Source: JAPLZH01 sp964450345
Lineage (GTDB): Bacteria > Patescibacteriota > Minisyncoccia > Phycocordibacterales > PALSA-1337
Direction: 5' to 3'
NCBI GenBank assembly: GCA_964450345.1
Contig: CAYVEL010000003.1
Location: 1 to 61,836, forward strand
DNA length: 61,836 nt
The notes under the pieces were generated by a model that saw only the letters and a list, made by a program, of their open reading frames with translations, had not been told where the DNA came from and searched no databases. Below, piece after piece: positions 42,717 through 50,108 of the stretch (positions within the stretch are counted from its first letter, which is position 1; every line of letters begins with the position of its first letter). The position numbers and the translations under genes were made by a program.

Positions 42717-43217
42717 ATGAGGAAGACAATTATAGCATTAAGTTTCATATTTTTACTCTTGGCCAAAAAAGCTCTAGCTGTTTGTCCTATCTGTTCTGTA
42801 GCAGTCGGAGCAGGTATAGCTGTAACTAGATTAATAGGCCTAGATGACTCAATAACAGGCCTATGGATAGGTGCATTAGTCATGTCTATGGCACTCTGGA
42901 CAGTTAACTGGTTAAAAGGTAGAAAATGGGACTTTAAAGGTGTCGTAACAGTAAACGTAGTAGGTTATATAGTATTAGTTATTGTTCCTCTATACTATAT
43001 GGATTTCTTTGGACATCCATTAAATAAACTTTTCGGAGTTGATAAGCTTCTTTTGGGTATGGTCATAGGGGCTATTGGTTTTACATGGACAGCTCTATGG
43101 TATGAAAAAATTAAGAAGAATAATAATGGGCACGCTTTATTCCCTTTTCAGAAAGTCGTTATGCCATTATCATTATTAACAATACTAAGCTTGTTATTCT
43201 TTTTTATAACAGCTTAA
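42717..43217 (+). CDS. membrane protein with CPIC motif after a signal sequence
   Basis: The 166-residue protein begins with a signal-like helix (TIIALSFIFLLLAKKALA). VCPICSVAVGAGIAVTRLIG follows, with a CxxC near the outer face, then four more helices. The CxxC suggests thiol redox or metal binding. I know similar sequences only as hypothetical CPR proteins. The next gene, 28 nt downstream, is probably in the same operon. Confidence 0.7.
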   Translation: MRKTIIALSFIFLLLAKKALAVCPICSVAVGAGIAVTRLIGLDDSITGLWIGALVMSMALWTVNWLKGRKWDFKGVVTVNVVGYIVLVIVPLYYMDFFGHPLNKLFGVDKLLLGMVIGAIGFTWTALWYEKIKKNNNGHALFPFQKVVMPLSLLTILSLLFFFITA

Positions 43218-43245
43218 TAATTTAAAAAATAATTAATTAAATTTT

Positions 43246-43782
43246 ATGCAAGATCAGGACAGACTAAAAAAAATAGAAGAATTTATTTCAAAAGTAGATG
43301 ATATGAAGAAAGCTGATAAGATGGACCTTTCATCTGATCAGGACTTATCTATCGCTCTAATGAACTTAATTAGTATTGAGGAGCATTTCTTTTTCACAGG
43401 AGCAAAAACTGGAAAGACTGAATACTATGACATGATTAATGATATTAGAAATATCAGAAAGGATCTTCTAAAGAGAATTATTAAAGAATATGAAGGAGAA
43501 GTCTGGTGTATTTCTAAGCATCTACTCGCCTCTTCAATGCGTCTAATGGAAGTAGGAACAAAGCAGTTATCTAAAGGTGAAAAAGCTGATGCTTATGAAC
43601 TATTCGGAAAAGCCTATGACTTATATTCTCTATTCTGGGGTCTAAATATGAAGCTTCTAAATGTTGGTGATGTTAAAAAAATAGAAGACACTCAGTTAAA
43701 TAAGAAGGACGAAGAAAAGACAGGTATTCTAGGAAAGCTTGGACATGTGGTCAGAAAAACTATAAACTGCTGTATCGAATAA
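43246..43782 (+). CDS. conserved hypothetical helical protein
   Basis: The 178-residue product is all-helical and soluble: LKKIEEFISKVDDMKKADKM, SIALMNLISIEEHFFFTG and YELFGKAYDLYSLFWGLN. The first half resembles a four-helix layout with conserved EEH. I cannot name a family. It follows the CPIC protein gene and ends at a strong hairpin terminator. Confidence 0.7.
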   Translation: MQDQDRLKKIEEFISKVDDMKKADKMDLSSDQDLSIALMNLISIEEHFFFTGAKTGKTEYYDMINDIRNIRKDLLKRIIKEYEGEVWCISKHLLASSMRLMEVGTKQLSKGEKADAYELFGKAYDLYSLFWGLNMKLLNVGDVKKIEDTQLNKKDEEKTGILGKLGHVVRKTINCCIE

Positions 43783-43787
43783 ACAAC

Positions 43788-43849
43788 AAAAATCCCCTCA
43801 TCTTTTCTTCCGACGATTATAAGTCTACAGAAAAGATGAGGGGATTTTT
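43788..43849. repeat. terminator hairpin with conserved loop, copy 2
   Basis: The stem AATCCCCTCATCTTTTCT (43791-43808) pairs perfectly with 43829-43846, and flanking A- and T-tracts lengthen it. The 20-nt loop contains GACGATTATAAGTCT, one base different from the loop core at 21032. The stem sequence is unrelated to copy 1. Here it lies between convergent genes and fits a bidirectional terminator. Confidence 0.8.
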
Positions 43850-43857
43850 ATTTTTTA

Positions 43858-44367
43858 TTATTTTACGTCTAGCATTTCAACTTCGAAGATCAAAGTAGAA
43901 TTTGCTGGGATTGAACCGATCGCTCTGTTTCCATAACCCATTTCTGCTGGAATAGTAAGCTTTCTCTTACCTCCCACCTTCATACCTGCAAAGCCTTCAT
44001 CCCATCCCTGTATAACCTGGCCAACACCAAGAACAAATGTGAATGGAGTACCACGATCATATGAACTATCGAACTTCTGACCATTTGTAAGAGTACCTGA
44101 ATAATTAACAGTAACTGTCTGACCAGCCTTAGCTTCTGCGCCGGTACCCACTCTTAAATCTTCTATCTTAAAATCTTTATTCATATTTATTTCTTTATTT
44201 CCACCTTTTAATTCTTTTAATTCATTAACTAATTTTTCTTGCTTCTCTTCTGGCTTAACATTAAGATCTTTTGATCTTCCTTCATTTTCAAGAGCAAAAT
44301 AAACTATTAATCCTACTACAGCTAATAGTAGAATTGCACCAACTAAACCTTTTTTATAATCTGTCAT
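43858..44367 (-). CDS. FKBP-type peptidyl-prolyl isomerase, membrane-anchored
   Basis: The 169-residue product has an N-terminal helix (GLVGAILLLAVVGLIVYFAL), a charged linker and an FKBP domain with VTVNYSGTLTNGQKFDSSYD, GVGQVIQGWDEGFAGMKVGG and IPAEMGYG. It probably folds exported proteins outside the membrane. The frame extends to 44445, but TATAAT (44375-44380) is 7 nt before the ATG at 44367. Confidence 0.92.
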   Translation of the reverse strand: MTDYKKGLVGAILLLAVVGLIVYFALENEGRSKDLNVKPEEKQEKLVNELKELKGGNKEINMNKDFKIEDLRVGTGAEAKAGQTVTVNYSGTLTNGQKFDSSYDRGTPFTFVLGVGQVIQGWDEGFAGMKVGGKRKLTIPAEMGYGNRAIGSIPANSTLIFEVEMLDVK

Positions 44368-44374
44368 AGTCAAA

Positions 44375-44425
44375 ATTATATAACAAAATATTAATTTAAA
44401 CCAAATAAAATTTTGGTGATATAAT
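44375..44425. promoter_or_regulatory. divergent promoters of FKBP and glycosyltransferase genes
   Basis: Minus: TATAAT at 44375-44380. Plus: extended -10 TGA-TATAAT ending at 44425. Both are 7 nt from their ATGs, and the two starts are only 66 bp apart, so the -35 regions overlap. Confidence 0.7.
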
Positions 44426-44432
44426 ATTTTCA

Positions 44433-45209
44433 ATGGAAACGTCATTCCTAAAAACAGCAGTAGTTATTATACCCACCCACAACGAGGCTGATTCCATAAA
44501 CGAGCTTACGGATTGTATTGTAAATAAAATATTCCCTGATATTAAAAATTGGAATATGAAATTACTTATTGTAGATGGCTCATCTACCGATGGAACCTCT
44601 GAAATAACCCTTAAAAATACAGCTAAATATAATAATGTATTTTTAATTCAGGAAACAAAGAAAGAAGGAATCGGATCTGCTTATTTAAAAGGTTTTACTT
44701 ATGCTGTTAATAATCTAAAAGCCGACGCAGTATTTGAATTCGATGGAGATTTTCAACATCCACCAGAAACCATTCCTGTAATGATTAATAAAATAGATGA
44801 AGGATATGACTATGTACTAGGCTCTAGAAAAATAGAAGGTGGAAGTGAATTTGATAGAGCGTTAAATAGAAAACTATTAACCACATTGGGTTCATTCATG
44901 GCTAGATTGATTCTATTCTTTCCCGGAAAATACTTTAAAAAAGTAACGGACCCTACCACAGGCCTAAAAGTTACTAGAGTTAAAGGCTTCTTAGATAAAA
45001 TCGATCTAAATAAATCCCACCTATTCAGTACAGGTTTCGGATATAAACTCCAACTACTGAGCGAGATTCTTATGCTGGGTGCAAAATACACTGAAATACC
45101 ATTAAAATTCCAGAAAAGAAAAGGCGGAAAATCTAAGTTCATTCCTTCTACAATAATAGAGACTCTAATGTCTTGCTTTAAGACTCGTATCTATCGAACT
45201 ATAAAATAA
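44433..45209 (+). CDS. family 2 glycosyltransferase (polyprenyl-phosphate sugar type)
   Basis: The product has 258 residues. The GT-A fold shows VVIIPTHNEADSINELTDCI, LLIVDGSSTDGTSEI and the DxD-like FEFDGDFQHPP, followed by VLGSRKIEGG and TDPTTGLKVTRVKGF. This is the dolichol-phosphate mannosyltransferase-like group, which transfers a sugar to undecaprenyl phosphate. It overlaps the 3' end of uppP by 19 bp, and UppP makes that lipid carrier. Confidence 0.88.
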   Translation: METSFLKTAVVIIPTHNEADSINELTDCIVNKIFPDIKNWNMKLLIVDGSSTDGTSEITLKNTAKYNNVFLIQETKKEGIGSAYLKGFTYAVNNLKADAVFEFDGDFQHPPETIPVMINKIDEGYDYVLGSRKIEGGSEFDRALNRKLLTTLGSFMARLILFFPGKYFKKVTDPTTGLKVTRVKGFLDKIDLNKSHLFSTGFGYKLQLLSEILMLGAKYTEIPLKFQKRKGGKSKFIPSTIIETLMSCFKTRIYRTIK

Positions 45210-45961
45210 AAATATATTGCTAATAAAATAGATATCGTCACTCTATATATTCCAAAAACTTTAAAATCCCATTTTCTAACAATAGCTAGAAGCAGTTTTA
45301 TAGAAATCACCGCTACAACAAAAGAAACAAATGTTCCTATTAATATATAAGTTATATCTGGACCAGAAAATGCGAGTCCACTCTTATAAATATCATAAAC
45401 CGTAGCACTCAATATGGTCGGAACTGCTAATAAGAAAGAAAACTCCACAATCTTTTCTTTATTAAGCCCCATAAATAAACCTCCGATAATGGTAGCACCA
45501 GACCTAGATACACCAGGGATAACAGCTAGACTTTGAATTAAACCAAGCAGAAAACTTTGTTTATATGTAATACTAGAAACATCAGTATTAGAATCTATCT
45601 CTTTACTCTTATAAAAATACAAAACTAAACCACCTAAAAATAATGCTAAAAGCATAATCCATGGAGAACCCATAAGATAGCCTTTGATTAATTTATAAAG
45701 AACAAAACCAATAATCGCAGTAGGAGTGAAAGCCACAAACAGCTTTTTTAATACTTCAAAATTTAAAAACTTTTTCCAATACAAAAGAATGACAGCTAGA
45801 ATCGCCCCGCTCTGTATAGCTATAGAAAAAGTCTTTAAAAATTCAGTCTGTTCTATCTTAAACAGATCAGATACTAAAAGTATGTGAGCTGTGGAAGAGA
45901 CAGGTAAAAACTCAGTTAAGCCTTCTACTATACCGAGTAATAAAGTGTCAAAAATATTCAT
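45191..45961 (-). CDS. uppP: undecaprenyl-diphosphatase (BacA type)
   Basis: The 256-residue membrane enzyme shows both catalytic regions, EGLTEFLPVSSTAHILL and PGVSRSGATIIGGL. It recycles undecaprenyl pyrophosphate to the monophosphate for wall synthesis and confers bacitracin tolerance in many bacteria. TATATT (45970-45975) ends 8 nt before the ATG at 45961; an upstream in-frame start at 45982 is less likely. Confidence 0.94.
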   Translation of the reverse strand: MNIFDTLLLGIVEGLTEFLPVSSTAHILLVSDLFKIEQTEFLKTFSIAIQSGAILAVILLYWKKFLNFEVLKKLFVAFTPTAIIGFVLYKLIKGYLMGSPWIMLLALFLGGLVLYFYKSKEIDSNTDVSSITYKQSFLLGLIQSLAVIPGVSRSGATIIGGLFMGLNKEKIVEFSFLLAVPTILSATVYDIYKSGLAFSGPDITYILIGTFVSFVVAVISIKLLLAIVRKWDFKVFGIYRVTISILLAIYFYFIVR

Positions 45962-46065
45962 ATAGTACAAATATAATAACATCTAAAAACGAAAATCGCT
46001 TCTCCCCTAACCATGCTTGTGTAATAAATTCCTAGGAGTAGAATTGACACATATAAGCCAATATA

Positions 46066-46437
46066 ATGAAAAATAAGGTATTGTGGATTGAGAGTGATAA
46101 GTTAATAATAAAGATTTTATCTCAAAAATTAATAGATTCTGGATTCGATTTAACTATCGCTAAAACTGGTGAGTCTGCCTTAGAAATTCTAGAAAAAAAT
46201 AAACCAGACATAATTCTCCTAGATGTAATACTGCCTAAAATGACAGGTTTTGGTGTATTACAAAAAATAAACAGTAACCCTGAGTTAAGAGATATTCCAG
46301 TAATAGTATTCTCAAACAATAGTAATAGTGATGACATGGCTAGAGCTAAACAATTCGGAGTTAAAAAATTCCTATTAAAAGCCTCTTCTTTTCCAGATCA
46401 AATAGTTGAAGAGATAAATAAATTCTGTGAGAAATAA
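46066..46437 (+). CDS. stand-alone response-regulator receiver domain
   Basis: The 123-residue CheY-like protein has the phosphorylatable Asp in ILLDVILPKMTGFGVL, the acidic pair as ESD near residue 10, Ser in VFSNNS and Lys in FLLKAS. There is no output domain. No kinase gene is adjacent; the only kinase here is at 4240. TATAAG (46052-46057) ends 8 nt before the ATG. Confidence 0.9.
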   Translation: MKNKVLWIESDKLIIKILSQKLIDSGFDLTIAKTGESALEILEKNKPDIILLDVILPKMTGFGVLQKINSNPELRDIPVIVFSNNSNSDDMARAKQFGVKKFLLKASSFPDQIVEEINKFCEK

Positions 46438-46439
46438 AA

Positions 46440-46462
46440 TCTCCGCCATTTCAGGCGGAGAT
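46440..46462 (-). terminator. terminator after the Nudix gene
   Basis: On the minus strand CTCCGCC-TGAAAT-GGCGGAG is followed by ATTTTATTT. Confidence 0.7.
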
Positions 46463-46479
46463 GATAAAAACTTCGGTGA

Positions 46480-46896
46480 CTAAACAATAAAACCATTGGC
46501 TTTTAGTTGGTCCAGTATTTTTCTAGTCACATCAGACAACGGAACCCTTTCCGCCTGATCACGACTAAAGAATCTGGCCCTAGATATTTCAGCCGCCGGT
46601 GTTATATCACCACCATCAAAGGTGGCAAAATAAACTCTGACCAAAATCTGAACACCTGAATGAGGTGCGACACCGAAAAACTCTGAGTAAAAATCGCCGA
46701 CTCCCATAATAAAATTCGGCAATTCTTCTGCAACCTCTCTCTTAAGACAATCAATCTCTGACTCGGTGCCATCTTTAGGTTTACCACCAGGAAGAATCCA
46801 TGCTGGTATACCATTGCGGTCCTTAAGTAATAGAAGAATTCTCCTATCACTAATAACCGCAACACCAACTACTAACTGCTTTTTATCTTCAGACAT
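46480..46896 (-). CDS. Nudix hydrolase
   Basis: The product has 138 residues. The Nudix box GGKPKDGTESEIDCLKREVA with EELP is complete (Gx5Ex7REUxEE). Substrates are nucleoside diphosphates linked to other groups; which one is unknown. A purine-rich GAAAGGAAA just before the ATG may act as ribosome-binding site. It is a solitary gene with its own terminator and somewhat higher GC. Confidence 0.9.
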   Translation of the reverse strand: MSEDKKQLVVGVAVISDRRILLLLKDRNGIPAWILPGGKPKDGTESEIDCLKREVAEELPNFIMGVGDFYSEFFGVAPHSGVQILVRVYFATFDGGDITPAAEISRARFFSRDQAERVPLSDVTRKILDQLKANGFIV

Positions 46897-46982
46897 AACT
46901 TTCCTTTCTCTTAAAGAACTTGTTTATTTGTTTTTCTTAATATTAAAGTAACACATTTTTAGTAAAAGTCAAAATAAAGAAA

Positions 46983-47018
46983 AACAAAAAATCCCATCTT
47001 TCGACGGGATTTTTTGTT
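46983..47018 (-). terminator. terminator of hppA
   Basis: AACAAAAAATCCC / GGGATTTTTTGTT with a 10-nt loop, positioned 20 nt after the hppA stop on the minus strand. Confidence 0.88.
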
Positions 47019-47037
47019 ACTAAATTTTATTTAGATA

Positions 47038-49032
47038 TTACTTAACTAGAAATCCTACGATCAATAGAGCAACAATGTTTAGAATCTTGATCATTGGGTT
47101 AATAGCTGGACCTGCTGTGTCCTTATAAGGATCACCTACAGTATCACCAGTAACGGCTGCCTTATGAGCATCACCTCCCTTTCCTCCATAGTTACCAAGT
47201 TCGATATACTTCTTAGCATTATCCCATGCACCTCCACCTGAAGTCATTGAGATAGCTACGAATAGACCTGTAATAATGCTACCTACTAGAAGTCCTCCAA
47301 GAGCCTGAGCACCTAGAGCGAAACCTACTACGATAGGAGCTACTACTGGAATAAGAGCTGGTACGATCATTTCCTTAATAGCTGCTGATGTAACGATATC
47401 TACACAGCGAGCATAATCAGGCTTTGCTGAACCATCCATAATACCCTTAATCTCTCTGAACTGTCTTCTAACTTCTTCTACTACCTGACCTGCTGCCTTA
47501 CCTACAGCTTCCATAGATAGAGCTGCGAAATAGTAAGGAAGAAGTCCTCCGATAAATAGACCTACTAGAACCTTTGGCTCACTTAGATCGAAAGTCATAC
47601 CAGGAAGTTCCTGAGTATATGAAGCGAATAGTACAAGAGCAGCTAGACCAGCAGAACCAATAGCATAACCCTTTGTAACAGCCTTTGTGGTGTTACCAAC
47701 AGCATCTAGTGGATCTGTAACATCTCTAACCCCCTTTGGAAGATGAGACATTTCAGCAATACCTCCTGCGTTATCTGTAATAGGACCGTATGCATCAATA
47801 GCCACAACAATACCAGCCATTGAAAGCATAGCGATAGCAGCGATAGAAACACCGTATAGACCAGCTAGATTGTATGTAGCTAGAATACCTAGAACGATAG
47901 TGATAAGAGGCCAAGCTGTAGCCTTCATAGAAACAGCCAAACCCTGAATGATGTTTGTACCGTGTCCTGAAACTGAAGCCTTAGCGATAGACTTAACTGG
48001 AGCGTATTCAGTAGATGTGTAGTACTCAGTAATAACTACTAGAGCACCTGTAACTATTAGACCTACGATAGCAGATAAGTATAGGTCAATAACAGAATAC
48101 ATTCCGTTATCAGCCATAATCCACTTAGTTACGAAGTAGAAAGCAACAGCAGATAGAAGAGCAGCAACGATAAGACCCTTATACATTGCACCCATAATAT
48201 TCTTCTTCTTTCCAAGCTTAACGAACCAAGTACCGATAATAGAAGCAAATACTGCTACACCTCCTAGAACTAGAGGATATATTAGAGAACTAGCTTCACC
48301 TGCCTTACCAGCGAATACTACTGCTCCAAGCATCATAGTAGCGATAACAGTAACAGCATAAGTCTCGAATAGGTCAGCAGCCATACCTGCGTCGTCTCCC
48401 ACGTTATCTCCTACGTTATCAGCGATAACACCAGGGTTACGAGGATCGTCTTCTGGAATACCAGCTTCAACCTTTCCTACAAGGTCAGTTCCTACGTCAG
48501 CAGCCTTAGTGAAGATACCTCCACCTAGTCTTGCGAATACTGAAATAAGAGAAGCACCGAAAGCTAGACCAATAAGAGAATTTGCATCTTTAGTAATAGC
48601 GTAAAATCCAGCTACACCAAGTAGAGCAAGTCCTACCACTAGAAGTCCTGTAACTGCACCTCCTCTAAAAGCTAGAGAAAGAGCTTCAGCTAGACCAGAC
48701 TTAGCAGCTTCAGCAGTTCTAACGTTTGCACGTACTGATACGTTCATACCGATATATCCAGCAAGCGCTGAGAATACTGAACCAACTACGAATCCTAGTG
48801 CAATCTTAATACCAAGACCCCACCATAGAACAGCGAATAATATTACGGCAATAACAGCAATAGTCTTATATTGTCTGTTCAAATATGCCTTAGCACCAGC
48901 CTGAATAGCAGAAGCAATTTCTTTCATCTTCTCATTTCCAGCTGGCTTATTTATGATCGCCTTAGCTAGACCTAGACCATAAACAATGGCCACAACTCCA
49001 GCTATAATGGCAAAAACTATATAACCACTCAT
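47038..49032 (-). CDS. hppA: membrane-bound proton-translocating pyrophosphatase
   Basis: The 664-residue protein has about 16 helices and couples PPi hydrolysis to ion pumping. The signature acidic loops are present: DVGTDLVGKVEAGIPEDDPR, NVGDNVGDDAGMAADLFETY and SGGGAWDNAKKYIE. GNTTKAVTKGYAIGSA carries Lys where potassium-dependent enzymes have Ala, which points to the potassium-independent proton-pumping class. It has a leader of about 40 nt with a hairpin. Confidence 0.95.
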   Translation of the reverse strand: MSGYIVFAIIAGVVAIVYGLGLAKAIINKPAGNEKMKEIASAIQAGAKAYLNRQYKTIAVIAVILFAVLWWGLGIKIALGFVVGSVFSALAGYIGMNVSVRANVRTAEAAKSGLAEALSLAFRGGAVTGLLVVGLALLGVAGFYAITKDANSLIGLAFGASLISVFARLGGGIFTKAADVGTDLVGKVEAGIPEDDPRNPGVIADNVGDNVGDDAGMAADLFETYAVTVIATMMLGAVVFAGKAGEASSLIYPLVLGGVAVFASIIGTWFVKLGKKKNIMGAMYKGLIVAALLSAVAFYFVTKWIMADNGMYSVIDLYLSAIVGLIVTGALVVITEYYTSTEYAPVKSIAKASVSGHGTNIIQGLAVSMKATAWPLITIVLGILATYNLAGLYGVSIAAIAMLSMAGIVVAIDAYGPITDNAGGIAEMSHLPKGVRDVTDPLDAVGNTTKAVTKGYAIGSAGLAALVLFASYTQELPGMTFDLSEPKVLVGLFIGGLLPYYFAALSMEAVGKAAGQVVEEVRRQFREIKGIMDGSAKPDYARCVDIVTSAAIKEMIVPALIPVVAPIVVGFALGAQALGGLLVGSIITGLFVAISMTSGGGAWDNAKKYIELGNYGGKGGDAHKAAVTGDTVGDPYKDTAGPAINPMIKILNIVALLIVGFLVK

Positions 49033-49041
49033 TTTCTTGTA

Positions 49042-49105
49042 TTTCTGTCTTACGACAAATTACTTAATAATGTCGAAATTCTAACACGTTTTTGGGAAAA
49101 TTCAA
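49042..49105 (-). promoter_or_regulatory. hppA promoter and structured leader
   Basis: TTGAAT (49100-49105), 16 nt and TAGAAT (49078-49083) on the minus strand. The leader can fold CGACA...TGTCG with an inner ATTA/TAAT match just after the start point. Because most genes here lack leaders, this one may serve regulation. Confidence 0.55.
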
Positions 49106-49127
49106 TTTTTCAGCGACTTATGAGATA

Positions 49128-49155
49128 TTGACTTTAATCATATAAATCGTAATAT
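49128..49155 (+). promoter_or_regulatory. promoter of the 69-residue membrane protein
   Basis: TTGACT (49128-49133), 16 nt, TAATAT (49150-49155). The leader is about 28 nt without a Shine-Dalgarno. It is divergent from the hppA promoter. Confidence 0.65.
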
Positions 49156-49189
49156 TTTTACAGCGTCCTTTCAACAAACTAAAAATACT

Positions 49190-49399
49190 ATGAAAAACCC
49201 TGTAAACACACTTCTGTATTCATTACTTATATTCATGATTTTGGGATACTGTATGGATTATGTAATGAGAAAAAACGGGAAAAAGTTATACGGCATGGCC
49301 AGATTCTTCAGTGCGACCATCTATATCATAAGGTGGTTAATTAGAGGAATACTCCAATTGGTTTCGGACTTTTGCATCTGGACCAGGAAGAAAATTTAA
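49190..49399 (+). CDS. small membrane protein
   Basis: The 69-residue protein has an N-terminal hydrophobic helix (TLLYSLLIFMILGYCMDYVM), a basic middle and a second amphipathic segment (ATIYIIRWLIRGILQLV). No family is recognised. It is an independent unit with promoter and terminator. Confidence 0.65.
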   Translation: MKNPVNTLLYSLLIFMILGYCMDYVMRKNGKKLYGMARFFSATIYIIRWLIRGILQLVSDFCIWTRKKI

Positions 49400-49441
49400 T
49401 GCGGTTAGTGGCGCCGTCGATGTGGTTTTCAAAAATTTTTT

Positions 49442-49478
49442 AATGCACGGGAATACTTTCCTGTGCATTTTTATTTTT
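49442..49478 (+). terminator. terminator of the 69-residue gene
   Basis: AATGCACGGGAA / TTTCCTGTGCATT with one G-U pair, followed by TTTTATTTTT. Confidence 0.8.
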
Positions 49479-49502
49479 AATAAAAGATGCTAATATTTAT
49501 GT

Positions 49503-49601
49503 ATGAAAATGGTCGGAGTAATAGTTTTAATAATCATCGGACTAGTTCTAATAGTTAATAGATTTGGTGACCAACTTGAGAACCTATTTCCACGTTGGTA
49601 A
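49503..49601 (+). CDS. 32-residue single-helix membrane peptide, leaderless
   Basis: The frame reads MKMVGVIVLIIIGLVLIV followed by NRFGDQLENLFPRW. TAATAT (49491-49496) ends 6 nt before the ATG. A terminator lies 43 nt after the stop. A signal-anchor peptide with a short amphipathic tail is a normal shape for a real small protein, and the complete promoter-frame-terminator unit supports expression. Confidence 0.6.
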   Translation: MKMVGVIVLIIIGLVLIVNRFGDQLENLFPRW

Positions 49602-49643
49602 TTCTAAATAATTTCATAGGCTAAATAAGCCTTATTTATAGAG

Positions 49644-49672
49644 CCATAAGTAGACACTTATGGTGTTTTATT
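49644..49672 (+). terminator. terminator after the 32-residue gene
   Basis: CCATAAGT-AGAC-ACTTATGG followed by TGTTTTATTT. Confidence 0.75.
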
Positions 49673-49685
49673 TAAATTTTACATC

Positions 49686-49715
49686 TTGACTGATAGTCTT
49701 AAACCATGATATAAT
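49686..49715 (+). promoter_or_regulatory. promoter of the 59-residue gene
   Basis: TTGACT (49686-49691), an 18-nt spacer and TATAAT (49710-49715). The -10 ends 9 nt before the ATG at 49725. Confidence 0.75.
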
Positions 49716-49724
49716 TATAGACGT

Positions 49725-49904
49725 ATGAACCTTAAAGCAGAAAAACCTGCGGGCGCAGTTCACACACACGCAACCGCAGAAGTTCAGGAAATTCGAATGA
49801 TACTGCCTGGTTATGGGTTTAAACCCTATCAAGGCATAAGAATGGTTAAGACTACGGTCTATACCGTTCACCGTTCGAACCCTACTGAAGATGCAAAATA
49901 GTGT
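49725..49904 (+). CDS. small basic orphan protein, leaderless
   Basis: The 59-residue frame reads MNLKAEKPAGAVHTHATAEV, then EIRMILPGYGFKPYQGIRMV and ends NPTEDAK. It is soluble and slightly basic, with a likely beta-rich middle. Promoter and strong terminator frame it closely, and the base composition is GC-richer than the operons nearby. No family is recognised. Confidence 0.55.
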
Positions 49905-49913
49905 TCGGAGCAG

Positions 49914-49952
49914 AGGGGTCGCTGAATTAAACAGCGACCCCTTCTTCTTTTT
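49914..49952 (+). terminator. terminator of the 59-residue gene
   Basis: AGGGGTCGCTG / CAGCGACCCCT, a perfect 11-bp stem, followed by TCTTCTTTTTATTT. Confidence 0.9.
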
Positions 49953-49989
49953 ATTTCTCATTTTAAAATCTATTTCGATAAAATTAAAA

Positions 49990-50018
49990 AAGAAAAACAC
50001 CCTCCTTCGGGTGTTTTA
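49990..50018 (-). terminator. terminator of tRNA-Ala
   Basis: On the minus strand AAACACCC-GAAGGA-GGGTGTTT runs into TTTCTTTTTT just after the tRNA. Confidence 0.85.
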
Positions 50019-50023
50019 TTTTG

Positions 50024-50096
50024 TGGACCAAAGCGGGATCGAACCGCTGACCTTCCGCTTGCAAAGCGGGCGCTCTACCAACTGAGCTATTGGCCC
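50024..50096 (-). tRNA. tRNA-Ala (TGC anticodon)
   Basis: The 73-nt cloverleaf starts GGGCCAA, pairs with TTGGTCC (one G-U), has the D arm AGCTCAGTTGGTAGAGC, anticodon loop TTTGCAA and T arm CAGCGG-TTCGATC-CCGCT. No CCA is encoded (CAA follows the discriminator A), so CCA must be added by the nucleotidyltransferase. Confidence 0.96.
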
Positions 50097-50108
50097 ATGC
50101 GAAACATT

